53,006 nt of DNA, taken from assembly GCA_903856295.1 (NCBI GenBank), contig CAIOBP010000187.1:1-53006 (forward strand), given 5' to 3'. Below, piece after piece: positions 8,807 through 18,851 of the stretch (position 1 is its first letter; each line of letters begins with the position of its first letter). The notes under the pieces are model-generated. The model was not told the DNA's origin. It did no database searches and saw nothing but the letters and a program-made list of their open reading frames with translations. This DNA comes from an uncultured Rhodospirillales bacterium. GTDB lineage: Bacteria > Pseudomonadota > Alphaproteobacteria > Azospirillales > Azospirillaceae. Position numbers and translations under genes: made by a program.

Positions 8807-9540
8807 TCGGAGGGACCATCGCTGTCTATCGCCGGGAACTGAGCGGCTATTTCGCAACCCCGGTGGCCTTCGTGTTCATCGTGATTTTCCTGCTGCTCAC
8901 CGGCATCTTCACCTTTTACGTCGGGGGCTTCTTCGAGCGCGGTCAGGCCGACCTGAAACCCTTCTTCATGTTTCATCCCTGGCTTTATCTGCTGCTGATG
9001 CCGGCCATCGCCATGCGCCTGTGGGCCGAGGAGCGCAAGACCGGCTCCATCGAGTTGCTGCTGACCCTGCCGGTGCGGCTGTGGGAAGTGGTGCTCGGCA
9101 AATTCCTGGCGGCGTGGAGCTTCACCGCCATCGCGCTGGCTCTGACCTTTCCGCTCTGGCTCACCGTCAGCTATCTCGGACAGCCCGACCAGGGGGTGAT
9201 CGTCGCCGGCTATCTCGGCAGCCTGCTGATGGCCGGCGGCTATCTCGCGATCTGCGCCTGCCTGTCCGCCGTCACCAGCAATCAGGTGATCGCCTTCGTG
9301 CTCGGGGTGATCGTCTGCCTGATGTTCACGGTTTCGGGGACGCCGATCGTGCTCGATCTGATCACGGCCTGGGCGCCCCAGTCGCTGGTCGACACCATCG
9401 CCTCGTTCAGCTTTCTCGGCCGCTTCGGCGCCATCGTCGATGGCGTGGTCGATCTCCGGGACCTGGTTTATTTTGCCTCGTTGATCGCTTTCTGGCTCTT
9501 CGCGAACGCGGTGGCCGTCGATCTGCGCAAGGCCGGCTGA
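8803..9540 (+). CDS. ABC transporter permease (ABC-2/GldF-like)
   Basis: Membrane subunit of 245 residues with about six hydrophobic segments. It starts IAVYRRELSGYFATPVAF, a hallmark of GldF-type permeases. The loop MRLWAEERKTGSIELLLTLP is the usual coupling region that contacts the ATPase. It overlaps the ATPase gene by 4 bases and lies 13 bases before the GldG-like gene. Presumably it forms the export channel together with 8039-8806. The substrate is unknown. Confidence 0.92.
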   Translation: MIGGTIAVYRRELSGYFATPVAFVFIVIFLLLTGIFTFYVGGFFERGQADLKPFFMFHPWLYLLLMPAIAMRLWAEERKTGSIELLLTLPVRLWEVVLGKFLAAWSFTAIALALTFPLWLTVSYLGQPDQGVIVAGYLGSLLMAGGYLAICACLSAVTSNQVIAFVLGVIVCLMFTVSGTPIVLDLITAWAPQSLVDTIASFSFLGRFGAIVDGVVDLRDLVYFASLIAFWLFANAVAVDLRKAG

Positions 9541-9553
9541 AGGGAGACGCGGT

Positions 9554-11449
9554 ATGGTGACCTCGAAGACGCTCTCCCGCAGGATACTGTCCCTGACCGC
9601 GCTCGGCGTCGCGGCGGTGCTGTTTCTCTCGGTCAATGTGCTGAGCGGCGCGCTGCTGCATCAGACCCGGCTCGACCTGACCGCCGACCGGCTGTTCACC
9701 CTCTCCCCGGGCACGCGCAACATCCTGGCTTCGCTCAAGGAACCGATCACCCTCCGGCTGTTCTTCTCGGAAAAGCTGGCCGGCGCCTCGCCGGGGCTGC
9801 GCCTCTATGGCCAGCGGGTGCGCGAGGTGCTGGAGGAGTACGCCAGCCGCTCCAACGGCAAAATCCGGCTCAAGATCATCGATCCGGAGCCGTTCTCGGA
9901 TGCCGAGGACCGGGCGGTCCAGGCCGGGATTCAGGGCATCCCCATTGAGCAGGGCTCCGGCCAGCCGGCCTATTTCGGCCTCGTCGGCACCAACAACACC
10001 GACCGCCAGGAGGTGATCCCCTTCTTCTCCCAAAGCCGGGAGCGCTTTCTCGAGATCGATCTGACCAAGCTGGTGTACGCCCTGACCGACCCGCCGAAGC
10101 CGGTGGTGGCGGTGATCTCCGACATGGACCTGACATACGGACCCGGCGGTCTGATGGCGGCGATGCGCGGCAACGCCCAGACGTACGCCTTCCTGCGCGT
10201 GCTGCGCCAAACCTTCGACATCCGGGTGCTCAAGTCCGATATCGCCAGCATCGACAGCGATGTATCTGTCCTGCTGGTGCTACGGCCGCAACAGCTGCCC
10301 GAGCCCGCCCTCTTCGCCATCGACCAGTACGTGCTGGCCGGCGGCAAGGCGATCGTGTATGTCGATCCGTATGTCGAGAGCGCCACCGACCAGCCAGGAC
10401 CGACCGGCGCTCCGGTGCCCGCCCAGCGCTCTGCGACCGTGTCCAGGCTGTTCGCCGCCTGGGGCATCGCGATGGACGAGGAGCATTTCGTCGCCGACCC
10501 CAGCCTCGCGGTGCGGGTGGCGTCCGGCCAGGGGGCACGGCGGCGCTCGCTGCCCTATCCGGCCTGGCTGGAGATCGGCGCGGACAATCTCAACCATGAC
10601 GACGTGGTCACCGCCGACCTGTCCGGCCTGATGATGGCCTCGCCGGGCGCGCTCTCCAAGCTTCCCGACGCCGAGACGGTGTTCACGCCGCTGCTGACCA
10701 GTTCACCGCGCGGCCAGTTGCTGGAACTGTCCAGGCTGGAAGGCGACCCCGATCCCGAGGCGCTGATGGCGGCGCTCGCCGCTGGCGGCAAGCGTCAGGT
10801 GCTGGCCGCCCGCGTCTCCGGCACCCTCAAAACCGCCTTCCCCGACCGCAACCTCGACAAGGGCACGCCGCTCAATGTCAGCGCCAAGCCGGCCAACCTG
10901 ATCGTGGTCGCGGACACCGACATGCTGGAGGATCGCTTCTGGGTCCAGGAGCAGAGCCTGCTCGGCGAACGGGTGCTGACCCCCTTCGCCGCCAACGTCG
11001 ATTTTCTCAGCAACGCCATCGACAATCTCACCGGCACCAACGACCTGATCGGCCTGCGCGGCCGGGCCGGCGCGACCCGGCCATTCCTGGTGATCGAGGC
11101 GCTGCAACGGGCGGCGAGCGAACGCCTGCTCGCCCGCGAGCAGGCTTTGCGCAACCGTCTCGAACAGGCGCAAAAGCAGATCGCCGACCTTGAAGGCAAG
11201 GCCAAGCCCGGCAGCGGCACCCTGCTCGCCCCCGACGAACAGGGGGTGATCGAGCGCTACCGGTCGGAGATACTCGGGACCCGCAAGGAATTGCGCGAGG
11301 TTCAGCACAATCTCAACCGCGATATCGAGCGGCTTTCCGGCAAGCTCAAGGCTCTCAACATCGCCGCGATGCCGGTGCTGGTCGCGGGCTTCGCCTTTTG
11401 CCTCGCCGGATGGCGCGCCCGGCGGCGGCGGATGGCGGTTCGCGACTGA
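9554..11449 (+). CDS. GldG-family ABC-type transport accessory protein
   Basis: Protein of 631 residues with an N-terminal membrane helix (residues about 12-35) and a C-terminal helix followed by an RARRRR tail. Between them lies a large periplasmic GldG/ABC_transp_aux domain (LDLTADRLFTLSPGTRNIL, then KIRLKIIDPEPFSDAEDRAV). Residues about 525-605 look like a coiled coil (LRNRLEQAQKQIADLEGK). In the family it works with the two ABC subunits encoded just upstream, although its biochemical role is not settled. The start at 9554 is 13 bases after the permease stop. The two terminal membrane segments around a periplasmic core match the family layout. Confidence 0.88.
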   Translation: MVTSKTLSRRILSLTALGVAAVLFLSVNVLSGALLHQTRLDLTADRLFTLSPGTRNILASLKEPITLRLFFSEKLAGASPGLRLYGQRVREVLEEYASRSNGKIRLKIIDPEPFSDAEDRAVQAGIQGIPIEQGSGQPAYFGLVGTNNTDRQEVIPFFSQSRERFLEIDLTKLVYALTDPPKPVVAVISDMDLTYGPGGLMAAMRGNAQTYAFLRVLRQTFDIRVLKSDIASIDSDVSVLLVLRPQQLPEPALFAIDQYVLAGGKAIVYVDPYVESATDQPGPTGAPVPAQRSATVSRLFAAWGIAMDEEHFVADPSLAVRVASGQGARRRSLPYPAWLEIGADNLNHDDVVTADLSGLMMASPGALSKLPDAETVFTPLLTSSPRGQLLELSRLEGDPDPEALMAALAAGGKRQVLAARVSGTLKTAFPDRNLDKGTPLNVSAKPANLIVVADTDMLEDRFWVQEQSLLGERVLTPFAANVDFLSNAIDNLTGTNDLIGLRGRAGATRPFLVIEALQRAASERLLAREQALRNRLEQAQKQIADLEGKAKPGSGTLLAPDEQGVIERYRSEILGTRKELREVQHNLNRDIERLSGKLKALNIAAMPVLVAGFAFCLAGWRARRRRMAVRD

Positions 11450-11476
11450 CGCATTTTTCCGGCAGGGGTTGCCTCC

Positions 11477-12547
11477 ATGAAACTCAAGACCTTCATCGCA
11501 TTCGCCGGCATCACGTTGACCGCGGCGGCGGCGGCCATGTTCGCGGTGAGCGGTCGCAACGTCGCGCCGCCCGCCGACCCCGGCGCCGGCCAGCCGCTGA
11601 TTCCCGGGCTGGCTCAGCGCATCAATCAGGTGACCGTGCTGGTGGTGGGCACCGCCAGCCAAACCGCGACCTTCGTCCGCCCCGATCCCGAGACCGACCG
11701 CTGGACCCTGGTCGAAAAATCCGGCTATGCCGCCGATACCGATCTGGTCAGGCGGGTCATCGTGTCGCTGGCCCTGTCGCGGACCGTCGAGTCCCGCACC
11801 TCGAAACCCGAGCAGTACGCAAGGCTCGCCCTGAGCGACGACACCGCCACCACCGTGACCTTGCGTTGCGCCGATGGCCAGGACCTCCCCGGCCTGTTCA
11901 TCGGCAAGACCGTCACCGCCGCCACCGCCGAACGGGAAGGCACATTCTATGTCCGCCGGAGTGGCGACGCCATGGCATGGATGGCCGAGGGCCGGTTGCC
12001 GCCCCTGACCACCGATCCTATGCAGTGGCTGCCCCGCGACCTGCCCTCCCTGCCCCGCGCCCGCGTCGCCTCGGTGACCGTCAGCCGTCCCAACGGCGAC
12101 GACATCGCCATCAGCCGCAAGGACCCGGCGCTCTCCGATTTCACGGTCAGCGGCCTGCCCCGGAACGCCAAGCTCAAGCAGGCCAAAATCAATGAACTGG
12201 CCGGCGCTTCGGAGTTTCTGGCCTTCGAGGATGTCGCGCCGCTCGAGCCCAACGCCCCGCCGCCGGCCGTGGTCACCACCCTGCGCAGCTTCGAGGGCGA
12301 AGTGCTGACGATCCGGATTTCAAGGCGGGACGGTCGCAGCTGGGTCAACTTCGCCGCCTCCAGCGAGGGAAAAGCCACCTCCCCCGAGGCCGAACAGCGG
12401 ATCAAGGATGCCCAGGCCAAGTATGACGGCTGGAGCTACCGCCTGTCCGACGCCGCGGTCAAGGACCTCGCGCCATCCTCCGACGATCTTATGGAAATAG
12501 GGGCTGGGGTCAGTGGCCCCGGCGGGGGACAGGGGCGGCGTCCCTGA
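11477..12547 (+). CDS. DUF4340 domain-containing protein
   Basis: Protein of 356 residues with an N-terminal signal anchor (MKLKTFIAFAGITLTAAAAA) and repeated DUF4340-type modules (TDLVRRVIVSLALSRTVESR and LNELAGASEFLAFEDV-like stretches). It is the usual fourth partner of GldA/F/G-type operons and probably sits in the periplasm. An oddity is that the last 14 or so residues (GAGVSGPGGGQGRRP) are encoded by GC-rich sequence that belongs to the intergenic repeat unit downstream. The true family C-terminus seems to have been replaced or extended by the repeat. It converges with recQ. Confidence 0.85.
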   Translation: MKLKTFIAFAGITLTAAAAAMFAVSGRNVAPPADPGAGQPLIPGLAQRINQVTVLVVGTASQTATFVRPDPETDRWTLVEKSGYAADTDLVRRVIVSLALSRTVESRTSKPEQYARLALSDDTATTVTLRCADGQDLPGLFIGKTVTAATAEREGTFYVRRSGDAMAWMAEGRLPPLTTDPMQWLPRDLPSLPRARVASVTVSRPNGDDIAISRKDPALSDFTVSGLPRNAKLKQAKINELAGASEFLAFEDVAPLEPNAPPPAVVTTLRSFEGEVLTIRISRRDGRSWVNFAASSEGKATSPEAEQRIKDAQAKYDGWSYRLSDAAVKDLAPSSDDLMEIGAGVSGPGGGQGRRP

Positions 12548-12564
12548 TCTCCGGAAGACGAAGG

Positions 12565-12612
12565 CCAGGGCTCCGCCCTGGACCCGCCAAAGGCCGCCGG
12601 CCTTTGGAAACT
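12565..12612. repeat. double-hairpin intergenic repeat, copy 2
   Basis: Two perfect hairpins: ccagggc/gccctgg (12565-12581, loop tcc) and aaaggcc/ggccttt (12589-12605, loop gcc), followed by ggaaac. It lies between the convergent DUF4340 gene and recQ. It has the same layout as the copies near 4080 and 28,850 and is probably a two-way terminator. Confidence 0.8.
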
Positions 12613-12614
12613 GG

Positions 12615-14444
12615 CTACCTGAAGTCCCGGATCGCCTCCAGAAAGGCGTCGGCGTAGCGCTCGAGCTTGCGGGCGCCGACGCCGGTCAGAGTGGCGAAAC
12701 CGGTCAGGTCGACCGGCCGGCAGCGGGCCATTTCCTCGAGCGTCGAGTCATGGAAGATAACGTAGGCCGGCACACCCTGCTCCTTGGCCAGCTCGGCGCG
12801 GGTGCGGCGCAAGGCCTCGAACAGGGAGGTGTCGTCGCCGGCGAGCGACGGCGCCGCGGCGCCCTTGCCACGGCCCCGGCGCGCCTCCTTCAAACCGCGT
12901 TTGGTTTCGGCCAGCGGGTCGCGGCGCAGGTACAGCTTCTCCTGTCCCTTCAGCACCGGCATGGCGGCATCGGTGAGCTGAAAGCCATGGGTCTCGACAT
13001 CGACGCTGATCAGGCCGAGGGCGATCAACTGCCGGTAAATGCCCTGCCATTCCCGCTTTGAGTGCTCGGCGCCGACACCGAAGGTCTTGAGGCGGTCATG
13101 ACCGAGCCGAAGCGCCCGCTCATTGGCCTCGCCACGCAAAACGTCGATCAGATGGCCGGAGCCGAAGCGCTGACCGGTGCGATAAATCGCCGACAGCGCC
13201 TTCTGCACCGCCACCGAGGCATCCCACATGGCCACTTCGTCGAGGCAGGTGTCGCAGTTGCCGCAAGGCTCGGCCAGAGCCTCGCCGAAATAGCCAAGCA
13301 GCGCCTGCCGCCGGCACCCCGGCGTCTCGCAGTAGCCGAGCAGCGCCGAAAGCTTGACCCGCTCGGCATGCTTATGGGCGTCGGACGCCATCGAGGCGTC
13401 GAGCAACTGACGGACCAGCACGACATCAGACATACCGTATGCCATCCAGGCATTGGCGGGCAGGCCATCGCGACCGGCGCGACCGGTCTCCTGATAATAG
13501 GCTTCAAGGGATTTCGGCAGGTCGAGATGGGCGACGAAGCGAACATCCGGCTTGTCGATCCCCATGCCGAAAGCGATGGTCGCCACCATCACCAGACTGT
13601 CGGAGCGAATGAAACGGTCCTGGTGGGCGTCGCGGGTCGCCGCCGGCAGGCCGGCATGATAGGGCAGCGCCTCGCGGCCCTGGGCGGCCAGCCAAGCCGC
13701 CGTCTCATCGACCTTGTTGCGCGACATGCAATAAATGATGCCGGCATCCCGGGGGTGGTTCTCCTTGAGAAAGGAAAGCAGCTGCTGGCGCGGATTCTCC
13801 TTGACGGTCACCCGGTAGGTGATGTTGGGCCGGTCGAAGCTGGTGAGAAAGACCCGGGCCTCTTCGAGTCCGAGCTGACTGGCGATGTCGACGCGGGTGC
13901 GCTGGTCGGCGGTGGCGGTCAGGGCCAGCCGGGGCACGGCGGGATAACGCTCGTGCAGCAGGGAAAGCTGCAGATACTCGGGCCGGAAGTCGTGCCCCCA
14001 CTGGGAAACGCAGTGGGCTTCGTCAAGCGCAAACAGCGCCAACCGCGACCGGTCGAACAATTCGAGACAGCGGGGCGTGACCAGTCGCTCCGGCGCGACA
14101 TACAGCAGATCGAGCGTACCCGCCTCGACCGCCCGTTCGATCTCCATGGCCTCGCGCCAATCCACCGTGGAGTTGAGGTACGCCGCACGTACACCCAACT
14201 GGCGCAGCGATTCCACCTGATCGCGCATCAAGGCGATCAGCGGCGACACGACCACCGCAACCCCGGGCCGAACCAGCGCCGGAATCTGGTAGCACAGAGA
14301 CTTGCCGCCACCGGTCGGCATCAAGACCAGGGCATCACCACCGGCGATGACATGATTGATGACATCGGCTTGAAGACCCCGGAACTCGTGAAAACCGAAT
14401 ACCGAGCGCAGCACCCGGCGCGCCGGTTCCTCTCCTGCACTCAT
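12615..14444 (-). CDS. recQ: ATP-dependent DNA helicase RecQ
   Basis: RecQ helicase of 609 residues, normal length. It unwinds DNA 3' to 5' in recombination and fork repair. Motif I is [15 protein letters not shown], motif II is [15 protein letters not shown], and motif VI is [12 protein letters not shown]. The zinc-binding RQC cysteines are visible ([18 protein letters not shown], then CGNCDTC), and the C-terminal HRDC domain includes [19 protein letters not shown]. All three RecQ modules are present and intact. The ATG at 14444 gives the usual start just before [15 protein letters not shown]. It is convergent with DUF4340 and divergent from the SDR gene. Confidence 0.95.
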   Translation of the reverse strand: MSAGEEPARRVLRSVFGFHEFRGLQADVINHVIAGGDALVLMPTGGGKSLCYQIPALVRPGVAVVVSPLIALMRDQVESLRQLGVRAAYLNSTVDWREAMEIERAVEAGTLDLLYVAPERLVTPRCLELFDRSRLALFALDEAHCVSQWGHDFRPEYLQLSLLHERYPAVPRLALTATADQRTRVDIASQLGLEEARVFLTSFDRPNITYRVTVKENPRQQLLSFLKENHPRDAGIIYCMSRNKVDETAAWLAAQGREALPYHAGLPAATRDAHQDRFIRSDSLVMVATIAFGMGIDKPDVRFVAHLDLPKSLEAYYQETGRAGRDGLPANAWMAYGMSDVVLVRQLLDASMASDAHKHAERVKLSALLGYCETPGCRRQALLGYFGEALAEPCGNCDTCLDEVAMWDASVAVQKALSAIYRTGQRFGSGHLIDVLRGEANERALRLGHDRLKTFGVGAEHSKREWQGIYRQLIALGLISVDVETHGFQLTDAAMPVLKGQEKLYLRRDPLAETKRGLKEARRGRGKGAAAPSLAGDDTSLFEALRRTRAELAKEQGVPAYVIFHDSTLEEMARCRPVDLTGFATLTGVGARKLERYADAFLEAIRDFR

Positions 14445-14563
14445 GGCCCCACACTCATGGCACAGCCTCTATCCCTGGCGCAACTATCACCGCTGCATAC
14501 CATATTTCGCGGCAAACACCAGAGGGGATTGAATTGCCCCCCGCTTGCCACTAAACTTCGGCC

Positions 14564-15334
14564 ATGAATGAGACCGCAGCAAACACCGTACTGGTCACCG
14601 GCGCCGGCAAACGGATCGGCCGTGAAATCGCGCTCGATCTGGCCGCGCATGGCTGGGCGGTGGCGGTTCACTACCATCACTCCGGGGCTGCCGCCGAAGA
14701 GGTGGCGGCCCGGATCGTCGCGCGAGGCGGCCGGGCGGTGGCGCTTGGCGCCGACCTCGCCCGCGAGGACGAGGTCGCGGCGCTGGTGCCGGCGGCGGCC
14801 GAGCGGCTGGGACCGCTGACGGCGCTGATCAATAATGCCAGCGTTTTCAAGGATGACCGCATCGACACCGTCAGCCGGACCAGCTGGGACGAACACCTCG
14901 AGGTCAATCTCCGCGCGCCCCTGGTGCTGACTCAGGCCTTCGCGGCCCAACTGCCGGCGACGGCGACCGGCTGCGTGGTCAACATCCTCGACCAGCGGGT
15001 CTGGAACCTGACGCCGTACTTTCTGTCGTACACCGTCAGCAAGTCGGCGCTGTGGACCCTGACCCGGACTCTGGCGCTGGCGCTGGCGCCCCGGGTCCGG
15101 GTCAACGCCATCGGCCCCGGCCCAACCTTGCGCAACGAACGCCAGACCGAGGATCACTTCGCCACCCAGTGCCAGCGGGTTCCACTCGGCCGCGGCACCA
15201 CTCCCGGTGAAATTTGTGATGGTGTACGCTTCATTCTTGGCGCCAAGGCCCTGACCGGCCAGATGATCGCCCTCGATGGCGGCGAGCATCTCGGCTGGGC
15301 CCAGCCAACCACCGGCTTTGTTCCGGTAGAGTAA
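14564..15334 (+). CDS. SDR family oxidoreductase (FolM/pteridine reductase-like)
   Basis: Short-chain dehydrogenase of 256 residues. It has the NAD(P) site TGAGKRIGREIA near the N-terminus, NNASVF, and the catalytic Tyr-x-x-x-Lys in SYTVSKSALW. The GAGKRIG glycine motif and the C-terminal LTGQMIALDGGEHLGW resemble FolM-type dihydromonapterin or pteridine reductases that act on pterin cofactors. Usual partners such as folE or folB are not in view, so the substrate call is tentative. The ATG at 14564 is used. The gene is divergent from recQ. Confidence 0.85.
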   Translation: MNETAANTVLVTGAGKRIGREIALDLAAHGWAVAVHYHHSGAAAEEVAARIVARGGRAVALGADLAREDEVAALVPAAAERLGPLTALINNASVFKDDRIDTVSRTSWDEHLEVNLRAPLVLTQAFAAQLPATATGCVVNILDQRVWNLTPYFLSYTVSKSALWTLTRTLALALAPRVRVNAIGPGPTLRNERQTEDHFATQCQRVPLGRGTTPGEICDGVRFILGAKALTGQMIALDGGEHLGWAQPTTGFVPVE

Positions 15335-15853
15335 CGTCGGCGGCCTGTCCCGCCGCCCCGGACCGGACCGCTGCCTCCGGGTCCGGTCACCGCGATTCCG
15401 GCGCATACCTCTTTGGGATAACCGGTCGGGCGTACGGAACCGGCGTCGCGAGTATCCTTTCGGATAAGCCCCTGGTATCGCGCGATTTCGCGAGGTCTGA
15501 GTTGTACACAGGCAAAGAGTACAGCTTTGGAGCCTGTCCGCGCCCTCGATTCGGTCGTCAAAATGTCACAATTGCTGCACCGCAACAGGCTTGACAAAAT
15601 TTTTGTCGTTATAAATCAAACAGTTAATATTGATGCCTATTTTTTAAGCATACACCCCGAAGCCACGGAGCGCCATGAGTCGCGGCTCACGCCACAGAGT
15701 TTTCCAAAGACTTATCCACAGATTTGGTGGATATTTTTTTAGCGGCTACGCCTGATGGCTGACACCAAAAGGCTACGCAAACCTCCTTATATCTATGACT
15801 TTTCCCCAACCATCACCATTGACCCCGGCTTTCGCCGACGCCAGAATCACCCC
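15335..15853. other. AT-rich intergenic region with a DnaA-box-like site before uvrC
   Basis: About 520 bases with no gene I can support. It contains an AT-rich tract (15585-15650) with a TTGACA at 15590 but no well-spaced -10 element. A perfect consensus DnaA box TTATCCACA lies at 15712-15720 and also forms the left arm of a weak stem (atccac/gtggat) followed by seven T residues. An in-frame upstream start for uvrC at 15755 falls inside this region. Confidence 0.5.
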
Positions 15854-17752
15854 ATGTCCGAGCCCGACTCTGCCTCCGCCCCCCCCACGCCGACCAAAAG
15901 CGACGGCCCTCTCGCCCGCGGCGTCGAGGTCATACGCTCGTATCTGCGCACCCTGCCCCAGGCGCCGGGGGTCTACCGCATGCTTGGGGAAAAGGGCGCG
16001 GTTCTGTATGTCGGCAAGGCCAAAAGCCTGAAAAAACGGGTGGCCAGCTACACCCAGCCGGCGCGCCAGCCGCTGCGCATCCAGCGCATGATCGCCGAAA
16101 CCGCAACCATGGAATTTGTGATCACCAATTCCGAGGTCGAGGCGCTGCTTCTCGAGGGCAACCTGATCAAGCGGCTGATGCCCCGCTATAATGTCCTGCT
16201 GCGCGACGACAAGAGCTTCCCCCACATCCTGATTGCCGGCGACCACCCGCATCCGCAATTGACCAAGCATCGCGGAGCGCGCACCCGGCCCGGCGATTAT
16301 TTCGGCCCCTTCGCCTCGGCCGGCGCGGTCAACCGCACGGTGGCGGCGCTTCAGCGCGGATTCATGCTGCGCACCTGCACCGACACCGTGTTTGCCAGCC
16401 GCTCGCGCCCCTGCCTGCAATATCAGATCAAGCGCTGCACCGCCCCGTGCGTCGACCGGGTCACTCCGGCCGAATACGCCGCCCAGGTCGAGCAGGCCCG
16501 CGCCTTCCTCTCGGGCCGCTCCCGCGATATCCAGGCCGGCTATGCCGAAACCATGCTGGCGGCCAGCGACGCCCTCGACTTCGAGACCGCCGCCCAGTAC
16601 CGCGACCGCATCCGGGCGCTGACCGCGATCCAGGCCCACCAGGACATCAACTTCCAGGATTTGGACGACGCCGATGTCGTCGCCGCCCACCAGGACGGCG
16701 GTCAGACCTGCATCCAGGCCTTCTTCTTCCGGGGCGGCTGCAATTACGGCAACCACGCCTACTTCCCCAGCCACGAACGCGGACTGGCCATCGAGGAGGT
16801 GCTGGCCTCGTTCCTGGTCCAGTTCTACGAAAACAAACCGGCGCCGCCGCTGCTGCTGCTCAGCCACGATCCGCCCGAACGCCCGCTGATCGCCGAGGCG
16901 CTGTCCCTGCACAGCGGCCACAAGGTCGAACTGGCGGTGCCGATGCGGGGCGAGAAGCGGCGGGCGGTCGAGCACGCGATCACCAACGCCCGCGAGGCGC
17001 TGGGCCGGCGCCAGGCCGAACGCTCCTCCCAGGCGATGCTGCTGGCCGGAGTCGGCGCGTTGTTCGGTCTGGAGGAGCCGCCGGGCCGGATCGAGGTCTA
17101 CGACAACAGCCACATCCAGGGCACCAATTGCGTCGGCGCCATGATCGTCGCCGGTCCCGAGGGCTTCACCAAAAACGCCTACCGCAAATTCACCATCCGC
17201 AACCAAGAAGTGATGGGCAACGATTACGGCATGATGCGCGAGGTGCTGACCCGCCGCTTCGCCCGCACCCTCAAGGAAGACCCGGAACGCCAGAGCACCG
17301 GCTGGCCCGATCTGGTGCTGATCGATGGCGGCAAGGGCCAACTCAACGTCGCGCTGGAGGTGCTGGCGGAGTTGGCCCTCGACGACATCCTGGTGGTGGC
17401 CATCGCCAAAGGCCCCGACCGCAACGCCGGCCGCGAGCGCTTCTTCATGGCCGGGCGCGAGCCTTTCAGTCCCGAGCCACGCGACCCGGTGCTCTATTAC
17501 CTGCAACGGCTGCGCGACGAGGCCCACCGCTTCGCCATCGGCAGCCATCGCGACCGCCGGGCCAAGGCCCAGACCCGTTCCGAGATCGACCAGATTCCCG
17601 GCATCGGCCCCGCTCGCAAGAAGGCGCTGCTGCTCCATTTCGGCAGCGCCAAGGCCGTCGCCCGCGCCGGGCTGGCCGATCTGGAGGCGGTGTCCGGAAT
17701 CAACACCGCGGTGGCCCGGAAAATCCATGCCTTTTTTCACGAGGAAGGGTAG
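15854..17752 (+). CDS. uvrC: excinuclease ABC subunit UvrC
   Basis: UvrC of 632 residues from the ATG at 15854. It makes both incisions in nucleotide excision repair after UvrA/UvrB find damage. The GIY-YIG nuclease is at the N-terminus ([20 protein letters not shown]), followed by the cysteine region, a UvrB-binding UVR segment ([18 protein letters not shown]), the RNase H-like second nuclease ([30 protein letters not shown]) and a terminal helix-hairpin-helix ([18 protein letters not shown]). The frame opens at 15755, but the added residues do not look like UvrC. It is followed by pgsA 149 bases on, an order common in Alphaproteobacteria. Confidence 0.95.
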   Translation: MSEPDSASAPPTPTKSDGPLARGVEVIRSYLRTLPQAPGVYRMLGEKGAVLYVGKAKSLKKRVASYTQPARQPLRIQRMIAETATMEFVITNSEVEALLLEGNLIKRLMPRYNVLLRDDKSFPHILIAGDHPHPQLTKHRGARTRPGDYFGPFASAGAVNRTVAALQRGFMLRTCTDTVFASRSRPCLQYQIKRCTAPCVDRVTPAEYAAQVEQARAFLSGRSRDIQAGYAETMLAASDALDFETAAQYRDRIRALTAIQAHQDINFQDLDDADVVAAHQDGGQTCIQAFFFRGGCNYGNHAYFPSHERGLAIEEVLASFLVQFYENKPAPPLLLLSHDPPERPLIAEALSLHSGHKVELAVPMRGEKRRAVEHAITNAREALGRRQAERSSQAMLLAGVGALFGLEEPPGRIEVYDNSHIQGTNCVGAMIVAGPEGFTKNAYRKFTIRNQEVMGNDYGMMREVLTRRFARTLKEDPERQSTGWPDLVLIDGGKGQLNVALEVLAELALDDILVVAIAKGPDRNAGRERFFMAGREPFSPEPRDPVLYYLQRLRDEAHRFAIGSHRDRRAKAQTRSEIDQIPGIGPARKKALLLHFGSAKAVARAGLADLEAVSGINTAVARKIHAFFHEEG

Positions 17753-17901
17753 ACTCCGGAACAGGATGCTCCGGCTCGGTTCGGAGGATCGTCACGAACA
17801 TTTATCGTTTCCCGGGCGTGGACGAGGCGAAGACCCTTGAGATTGCCTCCCGCCTGCTCCACTACTAAGACTCCGGACACCGAGCGGCACCGTCGGCACT
17901 C

Positions 17902-18468
17902 ATGAAACTTTCTCTGCCCAATCTCCTGACTCTTGGCCGCATCGCCGCGATTCCGCCGGCGGTGGCGCTGTTTTTCGTGCCGACGGTCTGGGCGGACTGG
18001 GCACTGCTGCTGTTGTTCGGATTCGCCGCGCTCACCGACTGGCTCGACGGCTATCTCGCGCGGATATTGAAGGAAGAATCGGCGTTCGGCCGTTTCCTCG
18101 ACCCGATCGCCGATAAGTTGCTGGTCTCGGCGCTGCTGTTCATGCTCGGCGCCACCGGCCGCTTGCCCGACCTGTCGGTGGTGCCGGCGGTGATCATCGT
18201 GATGCGCGAATTGCTGATCTCGGGCCTGCGTGAGTTCCTGGCCGGAATCGGCGTCGCGCTCATGGTCAGCCAGCTGGCCAAATGGAAAACCGCCGTGCAG
18301 ATGATGGCCATCGGGCTGCTGATTCTCGGCCGCCAGAGCGGCGAGATACTGCCCTTCGACCATTGGGGCGCCGGAGCGCTGTGGATCGCCGGAGTGCTGA
18401 CGGTGGCTAGCGGCTGGGACTATCTCGTGGTCGGCTTCGGCCACATCGCCGCCAGCCGGAAGAAATAG
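17902..18468 (+). CDS. pgsA: CDP-diacylglycerol--glycerol-3-phosphate 3-phosphatidyltransferase
   Basis: PgsA of 188 residues, the committed step of phosphatidylglycerol synthesis in the inner membrane. It starts with the usual MKLSLPNLLTLGRI. The CDP-alcohol phosphotransferase motif DG-x2-AR-x8-G-x3-D-x3-D is intact, read from DGYLAR, then FGRFLDPIADKLL. About five membrane segments are predicted by eye. The linkage with uvrC upstream supports the call. Confidence 0.95.
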   Translation: MKLSLPNLLTLGRIAAIPPAVALFFVPTVWADWALLLLFGFAALTDWLDGYLARILKEESAFGRFLDPIADKLLVSALLFMLGATGRLPDLSVVPAVIIVMRELLISGLREFLAGIGVALMVSQLAKWKTAVQMMAIGLLILGRQSGEILPFDHWGAGALWIAGVLTVASGWDYLVVGFGHIAASRKK

Positions 18469-18535
18469 AGCCGGAAGCCGCCACCAGAGTCCCGGAGCGC
18501 AGGCCGGCGCCCCGGCATCAGGCGCGAGCCTCTTT

Positions 18536-18594
18536 GGAAAGGGGGCGTGGCCCTGCGGAAATGGGGCGTGGCCCTGCCATTTCCGGGCCTTTCC
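18536..18594. repeat. nested inverted/direct repeat downstream of pgsA
   Basis: The 15-mer ggggcgtggccctgc occurs twice (18542-18556 and 18563-18577). Around these lie an inner stem ggaaatgg/ccatttcc (18557-18564 with 18577-18584) and an outer stem ggaaagg/cctttcc (18536-18542 with 18588-18594). It may act as a terminator or processing structure for the uvrC-pgsA side. No T run follows. Confidence 0.6.
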
Positions 18595-18647
18595 ATCGAC
18601 GACCAGCCACCCCACATCTATCGGGAACAAGCTTGGCGAGGTCTGTC

Positions 18648-18851
18648 ATGATCTGGTTCCTCAGCCTCATCGCAATATCGTTCCTGATGGGAATTGTGGT
18701 CTTGTTCTCGCTCGATCTGCCCGACCGGGAAGATGGCGGCGGGGGGGTGCGGCAGTTGCAGCCGCCACCGATCATGGCCGGCATCTACGACTCGCTGGCC
18801 GCGCGCCCCATGATCGCAAGCAGCCACACCCTCAGCCTCGATGATTTTTGA
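18648..18851 (+). CDS. small single-pass membrane protein, 67 aa, unknown
   Basis: A 67-residue protein with one N-terminal membrane helix (WFLSLIAISFLMGIVVLF), then an acidic turn (DLPDREDGG) and a proline-rich tail. I recognise no family. The ATG at 18648 is chosen because the hydrophobic helix starts right after it. The frame upstream to 18534 runs through the palindromic repeat and is not credible. Its TGA overlaps the left arm of a perfect 20-bp hairpin that also touches the stop of the convergent acetyltransferase gene. That shared terminator supports this as a real transcription unit. Confidence 0.55.
   Translation: MIWFLSLIAISFLMGIVVLFSLDLPDREDGGGGVRQLQPPPIMAGIYDSLAARPMIASSHTLSLDDF

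Noticed and set aside
15585-15620. TTGACA near TATAAA-like bases as a sigma-70 promoter
   Set aside because: Spacing to the best -10 candidate is only about 13 bases; too short to call.
15773-17740. Long open frame opposite uvrC
   Set aside because: Antisense shadow of uvrC; composition is biased and no start signal or domain is seen.
17790-17868. Short in-frame stretch after uvrC reading NIYRFPGVDEAKTLEIASRL
   Set aside because: It looks protein-like, but there is no ATG, GTG or TTG in a usable place and only about 26 codons; not supportable without homologues.
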